DNA from: Chondrosia reniformis
Taxonomy: Eukaryota > Porifera > Demospongiae > Chondrillida > Chondrillidae
Reading direction: 5' to 3'
NCBI GenBank assembly: GCA_947172415.1
Contig: OX359189.1
Location: 580,501-644,500, forward strand
DNA length: 64,000 bases
Below the pieces are notes generated by a model. It was not told the origin of the DNA. It was given only the letters and a program-made list of their open reading frames with translations, and made no database searches. Both the position numbers and the translations under genes were made by a program. The number at the start of each line of letters is the position of its first letter. Positions within the stretch are counted from its first letter, which is position 1. Of this stretch, positions 36,288-46,667 are shown in pieces.

Positions 36288-37650
36288 AGCTGGTGCTTAA
36301 GCCAAAAAGTGGATTAAGCACCAGGAGGCCTATAGGAGCTGCAATGTGTCGTTTCAAGTCACCTCGATTGCATTTTCCAATAGTACCAGGCTTTCTGGTG
36401 CTGAAGACAAAAAGTGGATTAAGCATCAGGAGGCATATAGGAGCTACAGGGTGTCATTTTAAGTCACCTCGATTGCATTTTCCAATAGTATCAGGCTTAA
36501 GCAAAAAAGTGGGTTAAGCACCAGGAGACCTATAGGAGTTACAGGGTGTCATTTCAAATCCCCTCGATTGTATTTTCCAATAGTACAAGGCTTGCCGGTG
36601 CTTAAGCCTAAAAGTGGGTTAGGCACCAGGAGGCATATAGGAGCTGCAATGTGTCATTTCAAGTCACCTCGATTGCATTTTCCAATAGTACAAAGCTTGC
36701 CGGTGCTTAAGCCAAAAAGTGAATTAAGCACCAGGAGGCCTATGAGTGCATTTTCCAATAGTATAAGGCTTGCCGGTGCTTAAGCCAAAAAGTGGGTTAA
36801 GTACCAGGAGGCCTCTAGGAGCTACAGGGTGTCAATTTAAGTCACCTCGATTGCATTTTCCAATAGTACAAGGCTTGCCGGTGCTTAAGCCAAAAAGTGG
36901 GTTAAGCACCAGGAGGCATATAGGAGTTGCAATGTATCATTTCAAGTCACCTCGATTGCATATATCAATAGTACAAGGCTTGCCGGTGCTTAAGCCAAAA
37001 GTGGGTTAAGCACCAGGAGGCCTATAGGAGCTGCAAGGTGTCATTTCAAGTCACCTCGATTACATTTTCCAATAGTACAAACTTGCCAGTGCTTAAGCCA
37101 AATATTGGTTTAAGCACCAGGAGGTCTGTAGCAGCTGCAAGATGTCATTTATAATCCCCTGGATTGCATTTTCCAACAGTACAAGGCTTGCCGGTGCTTA
37201 AGCCAAAAATTGATTTAAGCACCAGGAGGTCTATAGGAGCTACAAGGTGTCAATTCAAGTCACCTCGATTGCTTTTTCCAATAGTACAAGGCTTTCCGGT
37301 GCTTAAGCCATAAATTGGATTAAGTACCAGGAGGCCTATAAGAACTACAATGTGTCATTTCAAGTCACCTTGATTGCATTTTCCAACAGTACAAGGCTTG
37401 CCGGTGCTTAAGCCTAAAATTGGATTAAGCACCAGGAGGCCTATAGGAGCTACAATGTGTCAATTCAAGTCACCTCCATCGCTTTTCCAATACAAGGCTT
37501 ACCGGTGCTTAAGCCATAAATTTGTTTAAGCACCAGGAGGCCTATAGGAGCTGCAAGGTGGCATTTCAAGCCACCTCGATTGCATTTTTCAATAGTAGGA
37601 GGCTTGCCGGTACTTAAGCCAAAATGTTGATTAAACACCAGGATGCCTAT
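36288..37650 (+). repeat. Hairpin-containing satellite, about 105-bp unit, 13-14 copies
   Basis: Each unit carries GGTGCTTAAGCC and, about 15 bp on, TTAAGCACCAGG, so GGTGCTTAA and TTAAGCACC can pair as a 9-bp stem. Between stems runs a conserved segment with GTGTCATTTCAAGTCACC and TTTTCCAATAGTACAAGGC. Some units are shortened. The core TTAAGCACC also occurs at 34564, 35657 and 36222. ORFs in the array are repeat artefacts. Confidence 0.9.
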
Positions 37651-38013
37651 TGGAGCTGCAGAACTTAATTATAATGCATGGTGAGAGATAGGGCAAATAT
37701 GAGTGAACAGTAAAATTTTCAAAACTCTTTGTGTATGATTTATGGTTGTGTGCGCATGCAGTCAAGAAGTATTAGCTTCATATCTGTCCATTTGACAGAG
37801 TTGCAGCACTAAAGGTACATTAGTATGGGTTTATGAACTTAATGTATGGTGAGAGATATATATTTAATTTTGAATATATACATACATATATCTGACTTAT
37901 AATCACAATATTATCATAAGTTTGACTTTATTTATTATATATATATTACAATTTGAAAAATAAGTTCAATGGTCAGTTAAAGTGGTTGGTTAAACTAAAT
38001 GAGTAAGAAAACT

Positions 38014-41000
38014 TTATATCAAATTTTCATGTACTAGAAATTGGTAAATAAATGTTGCACGTTTCTTGTTCATTCCAACAACTATTTTTTTGCTGGTTAA
38101 TCTTGAAGGAATTTCATTGGATAATGGTCTTAGCAGTACATTGGCAAATACTGATGCTACAAGGTAGGAAAATATATATATATAATACCACCAAAAGTAG
38201 TTGTATATTGAGTGTCTAAAATATAATATTCCTTGACTATATCAGAAGTGCATCCTAACTAAATAGCATTGTATGAGAACAGGGCAGGGGCGGCGGCAGA
38301 GGGGGGGCATAGTCCCTTCATTCTGAAGTTTAGCTCAGGCTCCCACTAATGAGAGACCTTTCAACAAATTCAGTAGTAGTAGTGTAGTGGTAGCAAAAAA
38401 GGTTTGCCACCCAGTTTCATGAAAGATGGAGCCCCCCACTTTTAAGGAGCTGCTGCCGCCCCTGAAGGGTCTTCCGTGCTTTTCTCAATTGGGCCAGACA
38501 TGCGGCTATTTCTGGAACAGCCAGACTTACATAAATGTCTTTTATAGAAATCATTATTCAAGATAAAAACTGAGGTCAAACACATGTGAACAGGAGGCCA
38601 AGAGTGGAATCACATACACATCAATAACGTATATATACAGCAAACAAATGATTGGATCTTCACTAGTTGCCATGGATACAAGAATAGCCTATGACACATT
38701 CACGTGGTGTTCCACTATTAGACTGAAATATCTTCCTATGAAACTTAGATATAAATCTGAGAATGAATTGGCTTGATGAAGTGATGTATGGAGCTTAAAT
38801 CTTGTGATAATATTAATCATATTTGTAATCATTCAGAATTAAAGACTCCACTTACCAACTATTTTTGGCTCACTCTTATTTGTATCTGAATTCTGTAAAA
38901 TTTCCTTTAAAAACACAATTATGGAAACAAAACTGTTTCTATGAATTTCAGGTAGTTCATGGAGTACCTGAAGAGAAATACAAGTAAACATTTGTCAAAA
39001 CATTTTCTGCATAATTCATTTGAAAGAGGCCCTATTTGGGGGTGGGAGGGGGGCTAACACAAATAATCAAAAATAGTCATCAAAAATGCAAAACATTTCA
39101 TAAAATGAATCAATTTACATATAGTGTTATTTACATATGCATGCCATCAAAATATACAACTACAAACCTGCCGACAGAGAACTGCATTGTTTGAGGCTTC
39201 TATACACTTTGCTTGAAGATTGTGAGGAATTATTGGTTCAGCCAGGGACTCTAGGAATAGTAAGAGGGCTTGAGCTACTGAATGAATAGATCCAGCTGGC
39301 AACACAAGTCAAGGAATAGAACCAGAATTGGAAGTGGACAACTATTTTACCAAGACTGAAAGAGTTGTCATGACTACTATCAAAAATAACACAATGGTGG
39401 AAATGAACATATTCCTCACAAGAGACTAGGAATGAACTGAAGCATTTGAGCCAAAGTGATTGGGTTCTATTTGATTGGTTGGCTATTGGATTGATTTGAT
39501 TGGTTAACTTTTGGATTGATTTGATTGGTTGGTCGGTTGGTATGTACATACAGTAGAACGTCGATTATCCGAACGTCAATTATACGAATCGTTGATTATC
39601 CGAACGTCGTCGCAAGATGCTGACTCAGCAAAATATGGCCGCCAACCAACGGAAGAGAACTATTAAGTGTAGACCAGAAGCTTGAGATCTGCAAGCGATT
39701 GAAGAAAGTGGCTACTATTACTTAACTTTCGAAGGAATTGAATATTGGGAAGTCGACGAGTTGTGATATAAAGCGAAATGAAGAAAAATTCGTCACTTTT
39801 ATTGAGAAACTGCTTGCTGTTTGATTATACGTACTTTTCGATTTTACGTACAGGCCAATCCCCAATTAGTTCGGATAATCGACGTTCTACTGTAGATAGG
39901 ATATTAGAAGGATACGCATAGCTTTGTTTGGCATATTATAATTATCCCCTTCATCTAGGAACTCTCTAATCTGTTCAATCTCTGAGTCCTTTCCTTGGGT
40001 GATAAACAGGCCTTCTTCATTGAAACCATCACTTAAGAGGCGTGAAGTCAATTGCCAAATCTCATAAGGTGAACCTGATCCACTGGACAACCTCTCCGGA
40101 TGCTTGTACTGTGCAGACAGAGTAACACGTGTGATAACATCACATGACTATCACATGTCCACCACATGGCTATCACATGTCCGCCACATGGCTATCACAT
40201 GTCCGCCACATGGCTATCACATGTCCACCACATGGCTATCACATGACCACTGCATGCCTACAATATACGATACTAACCAACTCAGCTATTTCCTGTTGAG
40301 GAACACTCCTCACTCCGCCCCTTGAGGCCATGTAACGTAGTACCCCAAGAGAAGCTCCAAAAGTGGAGAGTTGATAATTGCCATGAACAGTAATCTGTTA
40401 AAACACTGTTAAGAAATTTACACATAGACAACAAATGAAATTACTGACAACATAGTATGTCTTATTCACCCCATCCACCACAACTCTTGGAAGGGGCAAT
40501 ATTTCTGAGAGGGGGGGGGATACAAAGTAGTCCTTCCCATTCTCCAGGTGGAGCACCAGAATGTCCTCCAGTTTGTCCACACCCTTCGCAATCTCAGGAG
40601 CTATGTCAATGTTTACCTGAGCTATGAATACAAGCTTCTCAAAGTTCCCTAAAAACAGAAAATATTAAACTGCAAAAATGGACATTAAAGCAACAGTTAA
40701 TTACTAAAAATCATAGATAATTTTGAGATGAAAATAGATCCTTAAGAAGACGTAATACCTGTAAAATTGTTAAGATAGGCTTCTGTTTAACTATGAATTT
40801 TTGTGAAGATTTTAATTATTAAGAGCATTAAATTATTAGGATATACAGTAAATAAGTATTCTGGCGATAAATACAATCTCAACAAGTGATACAATCTCCT
40901 CTTAATGTTATCGCTATTCAAGTCCTTGATTGACCAAGGGAAGGGGAAGTACCTGGCCAAATGGAACCTTCTATAGGCCGTACTGTCAGCCAGGGATGGC

Positions 41001-44000
41001 ATAAGTCATTGTCGTCAGGGCTCTTCTTTTGGAAGCAAAAGTTAACTACTCCTCGGCCTGTGTTCGCTATGTGAACCTCCTTCACCAAAATCTGATTATA
41101 TTTCAGGTCACCAATATTAACCTAACAAAGCAAAGAGAAGTTACCTAATTTAGGGAGATAGTCCTAACGTCTCCTTCTTCAACTCACATCTTGAGTTTCT
41201 AAGTCTACCTGTGGTAGATAAGCGTTCTCCTCTTTATCCACCTGTCTAAAGACATCCTCCAACACTTGGGTTCTCTTTACCGGATCAACAACACTCAGTT
41301 CCACATCAAACAGAGCACTAACGGGTTTGTGGTCGCTAGTCCTCTGCTCCATATGACTCCTGTAAGTTACTAGAGTGGTCCTATCGCCCTTCCAAAGGAT
41401 CCGGTCACACCAGGCCGGTGGGCGCGCCTTCTCACTGAGGGAGAGAGAGAGGAGGTCCAAGATCTTGAGGATTCTAGAGTGATGGAGACTGAAATCTATC
41501 AGTCCTTACCTTGTGTCCCATCTATCAGTCCCCGTATCGTACTTATACGTTGGCTTGAAGTCTATCTTGCCCTCGGTGTAATCCTCAAAGACTTTATTTT
41601 CTCTTTTCTGTATGGTCAACTGTAAACATATGGATGGAAGGGTGGGTGAACAGGTGGTTGAGTGCGTGAGTTGGTGGGTGATTGGGCGGGTGGATGAATT
41701 GAAGGAAACAGTTACCTGGTCAAACTCTAAGAGTTTTTGAAGTTGAAAGTTATCAGAAAGCTTCTTTACCATTTCAGAATTAAAATGTTCACTTGTTTGA
41801 ATTCGATAGTTTAGATCTCCCAACCAAAACACAACACTACAGAACACACTCAAGCATACAGGTCTGTACATCCGTACACAACGCAGTGCATGCTCACTCG
41901 TGATTGTGGATCTCATGGGAACCCATCAGCATACGAGTTGAAATCTGTCGAAAGTCATCGTTTCTCTTCTCCACCTCATCCATGTGAGCGGCAAGGTGAC
42001 TATTGACGAAACAGAGCGTGGTCTCATGGCACTTCATTCTAACAGCCACACCCCCTTTGTTGCCCTGGAAACAGAAAGCACAAACAGGGATATCTTTAAA
42101 TTATTTTTTCTTCTCCTTCACTTCCCACCAGTGTCCTGCCTCTACCAATGTATACCTCAGTTCATCCCTCTCCTACTCCATCCCTCCCTCCCTCTCTCAC
42201 TCCATCTCTCCACCCTCCCCCTCGCTCTTACTCCATCTCTCCCTCTCCCTCTCCCTCTTACTCCATCTCTCCCTCTCCCTCTCCCTCTTACTTCATCTCT
42301 CCATCTCTCCATCCCTCCCCCTCCCCCTCCCCCTCCCTGTTCTGGATGCCAGAGACACACTCACTTACCAACATTCCCATGATTCCTGTCCTTACAGATC
42401 CACTCTCAACTTCTGATACGTAATCAGCCAAAGTGTGCTCCACGTAAACGAGCAGGAATATCCCCACCAGACGAATGGACCTAACCAACTTATACTTCCC
42501 CACTCTCTCTAGGGAATGTTGTAGTGCAGTACTCCATTCAGTCTCCCGTTCACTGTCCTTTCCAAATAAGACTTCAGCACTGAGATCTAACTCTTGAAAA
42601 CTACATTTTGAAAATTCAAAATTAGGTAACTCTACTCAATCTTTAACACATACCAGAGTCTTACCCAAAAGCAAAGATAGCCGGCTTTGGCAGTGCAAAA
42701 TTATTTGGACTTGTTTCTCTGAAATTTCTTTTACTGATTTCATAACCAACAAAATGTGTTAGCTTCTCTTCAACTCCTTTGCCATTCACATTCCAACTTC
42801 CAATGTAGATTCGATGTGGTTTTCTATCACAGAACCTGTCTCGGTTCCTTGCCATCTGGAGAGTGACCACTTTGTGTTGTGTTCGGAGGTACCTTGGGTC
42901 CCCGGTGAATACCTGGTGAGCTGTTGCCATGACCTCCTGGGGGTGGAGCTCCTCTGTCTCCTTTGGTTTACTAGAGGACTTTTGAGGAAACTTGATTTTG
43001 AGCCTGGGAGAATTGCTCTTCTTCTTCTTAATCTGATGTGGGGAACGTTTTATTCTTGTTTTATGTCCAGGACCTGATGACAGGGAGGAACTGCTGGTTG
43101 AGGCCTCAGGCTTCAGTCTATGTGCTACTAGGGGACTTTCCCTAGTGGTCACAGAATTATTGGTAGAATATTTCCAGTCTCTCTCGGAGGAGTTGAGAAG
43201 TTCGTGACAGTCACTGGCAACTAGGAAATGTTCTTTGTTTATCACAGCATTTGAACTAATTCCTCCACTGCGTTGCCTGGGAGAGAGGACACACACTTCA
43301 GAGTCGTCTGATCCATCCGAATTATTATTTACAAGCAAGTCTTGGTCAGACTGGTAATGTCGCCGTTGATTGCTAAATCCATCAGGGTTCTCCTCATCGT
43401 CTGTACTGCTGTCGGGAGTTAAAAGGTTAGAGTGTCTGTTATCTGGAGTCAGAGAACGCTGATGGCGAGGAGCAGATTTGAGAGGTTGAGATTCAGTTTC
43501 ACTTCCACTTGAGGCTAATGGATCAAATTCACTAATAACCATATCCTCTGAACCTGGAAGGAAGGGGTAGAAGGGAGGGGAGTTTTAAAAAAGTTGATCT
43601 TAAAGCCTTGATTATCACCATCATTTGACTCTGGGTTTTACCCCACCCACTCATGTCTCCTGAGGAGCTCAATGATCTAATGAGTGGAACCAACATTCAC
43701 TCAACGGATAAGGACCAATCTTTTGAAAATCCATACAGTTGGACTTGCTAAAATCTTTAATAAGAACACACAATCATATTTCTATAATCTTCCTTACAGA
43801 CAACTTCAGTCCTTCCTCTCTCATTTGGTTTAAAAATGTGATCCCACGGCCAATTGTCTAAAAGAAATACATGTAAATGTATAATGTAAACAGTAACGTC
43901 CATAAATAAATATAAATACAAACACATGTAAACATATGTAAACACAAACGTATGTAAACATATGTAAACATATGTAAACAAGTAAATAAAAGCATGTATG

Positions 44001-45231
44001 GGTAAACTTGTAAGTAGAAATGGATAGGCAAATGTAAACAGAGAACTTGTACAATATCCTTGTAATCAGCAATGGAGACTGGAAATGGAGTGATATTAGT
44101 GAAAAGGAGACAGTGACACAGATGTGAATATCAACAGTAGTGGGTATTCCTTTGAACGTTAATCTACAACAATAGAGTACTTTCTTGCTGTTTGCATTAC
44201 ACCTTTTGTAAAGGATTTTCTAAGTATAATCATTCAAAAGGAGTCATTCGAAGGTTCTATGTTTCCAACTATTCACTAACTATTCTTAATAAGATAGGTC
44301 AAAAGTACACAGATCAATACACTACACAACATTTCCTAGATATTACAGTATATAATAACTACATAATAGGGTTGAATAATACAGTAGCAATGATAATAAT
44401 TACACACATACGTAATATTATATGATTAATCTCTCCTGGAGCTATATACGTAATACATGACTACTACAAATGAAAGACTACATAGGAAAATTCATTGAAC
44501 AATTACATAAAAACATAAAGAATTATGACTTAAGATAAATTCTTAGAGCTTTGGATGAGGATACAATGAGACCTCTGTTCCTTTTTCCACTGGGCCAGAC
44601 AGCTGTTTCTGGGAAGTTCACCCTTCATCAGTGACCCTGGGAGTCTTTCTTTTAATTTCTTAGCTTCTAACACATCTAGTTCTATTACAATAACCTAGAC
44701 CTGGTATTACAATATTGAAGGACGTGAAATATACTATACAGTTCGTGGTCATTTCCAATTTACACTGGTGCACCTCCCCCACGTCACATGACTACTTTAG
44801 GGGTACAGTGGAATAGGCCTTCCAGCTGTGTTTTAGCGCTCCCTTAATTACAAGCTATTTATAGACTAACTTTTTATAGCAAACACTCAGTGTTTACAAT
44901 ACAGTGAATCTGAAAAGGCTGGTAATATTTTTGACAACTAACAATAGGAAAATCCTCCGTTCACTTACTCAATCCAGCTATACACCCTACTGCTACTCCT
45001 CCTAGCCTCTCCCCCCCCATATTCACTTGCCACACCAACTTAATGAACCGGTACAAATCACATAGACAAATAGGAATACTCACTTGAACCTCCATCCTCT
45101 TCAAAGTTAATTAGAGGGACATCCCCTTTATTGTCCTTGTCGTTGCCATTAGATACATTAGGGAAACATAGTGGATCTTTAACTGTATCAGACTGGCTGG
45201 GAGTCCCATTAGTCCCGCTTCTGTGACTCAT
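38014..45231 (-). CDS. OCRL/INPP5B-type inositol polyphosphate 5-phosphatase
   Basis: Dephosphorylates PI(4,5)P2 at position 5 in endocytic and ciliary membranes. Exons: 45231-45084, 43857-43798 (tentative), 43553-42665, 42600-42369, 42064-41898, 41836-41716, 41619-41510, 41434-41188, 41121-40953, 40648-40524, 40394-40278, 40108-39916, 39295-39168, 38967-38856, 38156-38014; 986 aa, near human INPP5B. Order: Ser-rich N-terminus (no PH domain seen); catalytic domain with [48 protein letters not shown] and [16 protein letters not shown] domain ([16 protein letters not shown] to [16 protein letters not shown]); RhoGAP-like domain from about 40108. The RhoGAP loop reads EEGLFITQG with no arginine finger, as in the inactive OCRL/INPP5B domain. 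The introns after 40524 and after 39916 look U12-type. OCRL versus INPP5B cannot be separated; this may be the pre-duplication form. Confidence 0.93.
38285..38464. mobile_element. hAT-like MITE (180 bp)
   Basis: Ends are inverted: CAGGGGCGGCGGCAG at the left, CTGCTGCCGCCCCTG at the right. CAGGGGCGG ends are common in hAT elements. No clear 8-bp target duplication is visible, so the class is tentative. It lies in an OCRL/INPP5B intron. Confidence 0.5.
39296..39915 (-). other. U12-type GT-AG intron in the OCRL/INPP5B gene
   Basis: Minus-strand donor GTATCCTTC at 39915 and branch site TTCCTTGAC about 13 nt before the AG at 39297-39296, both matching the U12 consensus. Splicing yields [17 protein letters not shown], matching the family's IPGSNHSVAEALL block. 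A pogo-like MITE is inserted in it. Confidence 0.88.
39551..39892. mobile_element. Pogo/Tigger-derived MITE (342 bp) with TA target duplication
   Basis: Terminal inverted repeats CAGTAGAACGTCGATTATCC at both ends, flanked by TA. Internally, about 39680-39820 on the plus strand encodes a CENP-B/pogo-type helix-turn-helix remnant ([10 protein letters not shown], then one in-frame stop, then [20 protein letters not shown]). The rest of the transposase is missing, so this is an internal-deletion derivative. Confidence 0.87.
40130..40258 (+). repeat. 22-bp minisatellite, about 5 copies
   Basis: Unit TATCACATGTCCGCCACATG plus GC in an OCRL/INPP5B intron; contains repeated CACATG. Confidence 0.92.
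40395..40523 (-). other. Probable U12-type intron in the OCRL/INPP5B gene
   Basis: Donor GTATCCCCC (first six bases match U12) and TTTCTTAAC about 14 nt before the acceptor, one mismatch from the U12 branch consensus. Splicing gives [15 protein letters not shown] as in the family. Weaker than the other two. Confidence 0.6.
42168..42345 (+). repeat. Pyrimidine-rich tandem array (CTCTCC-type)
   Basis: Units of about 27 bp such as TTACTCCATCTCTCCCTCTC in an OCRL/INPP5B intron between 42065 and 42368. Confidence 0.9.
44546..44662 (-). repeat. Dispersed repeat family copy
   Basis: Begins GAGCTTTGGATGAGGATACA, then CCACTGGGCCAGACAGCTGT, then CACCCTTCATCAGTGACCCT. Inverse orientation to the copies at 56586 and 57677. 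In the first coding intron of the OCRL/INPP5B gene. Confidence 0.75.
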
Positions 45232-45576
45232 TTCTGAGGACAGAAGAGAAAAGACAAAGAGTAAAGATTGGTCAAATATTACGTAATCAAGGAAGAATGG
45301 ACACTTAAAAATGTCTGTAACCAATCCAATCAACCATCTCACATTACTTTCTTAAATGTCTTGAAGAGTAATGGCAGATGAAACATTACACACATATGTA
45401 ACACAATGAGCTGAAAGTAACTGGATCCTTTGACTCTAGATGACTCACTCATAAAATGTCTCCTTCTCCAGTACAGGAAGTCAATGAATGGATTTCAAAC
45501 CAAACATTCATTTATATAACACATTTCTCAATAAACAATCATCAAAAAATATTATTAATCCATGTCTTTGTCTAGG

Positions 45577-45763
45577 ATACTCTAGGATACTCACAATATA
45601 CTCTAGGATACTCACAAGATATTCTAGGATACTCACAAGATACTCTAAGATACTCACAATATACTCTAGGATACTCACAATATACTCTAGGATACTCACA
45701 AGATACTCTAGGATACTCATAAGATACTCTAGGATACTCACAAGATACTCTAGGATACTCACA
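45577..45763 (+). repeat. 21-bp minisatellite, about 9 copies
   Basis: Unit TACTCTAGGATACTCACAAG plus A, upstream of the OCRL/INPP5B start. Confidence 0.95.
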
Positions 45764-46382
45764 AGTCATTTAAGACAAAAAGAAGAATTATTACTACAAG
45801 CCTGTTCCTTGTTAAAAGTATGTGGTCTACCGGTCTGTAGTCACCTCCTTCCCAGTTTAGTCTAATTACTAATGGTCACAACTACATTTCTAATCACATA
45901 AAGTCTACTTTCATTTTATCTCCCAAAGTCAGTAATTAAAGCAAGCCAGCTCTATAGCTTGTGTATAGACCATGAGGACAGCAGCCAGCGCATCCACCCG
46001 TAAAGTGTTGCTTCCTAGAGCCTACAGGCGATGCATTAAACCATAGATAGTCGAATAACAACTGTAAAATTTGCTATTGCCAAATTGAGAGAGACCAAAT
46101 CTTCTTAAATATTATATTTCAAAAGCAACGCTAATGTAACTGACTTTACAATAATAACATTCCAGCTGAAGAAGGAAATACGAGTTCCCACTCGAATCCC
46201 TCATCATACAATAACCTTTTAAAATAAACAAAACAAACTTGACCGTACGGTCAACATTAAATACCAACATTCAAGGGAACGGAAATGGACCAGATCTTCT
46301 AAACCCCAGATCAATCTCTCGATATTCGTAATTACCAAATTTACACTATCAAAACTTGATGATACAATTTTCAACGACCTAC

Positions 46383-46440
46383 CTTTTTCGATTCGATTTC
46401 TACTTTCTGAAACCACACGCCTACTTCTAGGTAGACATTT
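46383..46440 (-). other. Candidate 5' UTR exon of the OCRL/INPP5B gene
   Basis: The first coding exon begins at an acceptor (AG just 5' of 45233) only two bases before the ATG, so an upstream non-coding exon must exist. A good donor AAAAAG|GTAGGT at 46383/46382 follows about 60 bp of non-repeat sequence with only a tiny upstream ORF. It lies about 230 bp from the RAPGEF stop on the same strand. Inferred. Confidence 0.35.
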
Positions 46441-46667
46441 TCTTGAATGACGTCACTTTGTATTTTGCGAATATATTCTAATAATCCAGGAAATCGAGGT
46501 ACACATGAATAATATTAACCCATATATTATATATTATATATGTGACAAACATGAATATTAAATGCAAAAATAATGTCCAAAATAACTTTGGACAGAAACA
46601 AATTGACATGAAAAGTGTTCACAAATTAGTTGCATTCACGAGACATGCAGACAAAATTGATTGAATT

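Larger units (their letters stand above)
45232..46667. other. Region between OCRL/INPP5B coding start and RAPGEF stop
   Basis: Same-strand junction: RAPGEF 3' UTR, then OCRL 5' UTR exon and first intron. Holds the 21-bp array at 45577-45763. No other coding signal seen. Confidence 0.5.

Noticed and set aside
36293-37009. Several 70-80 codon frames
   Set aside because: All are translations of the hairpin satellite unit.
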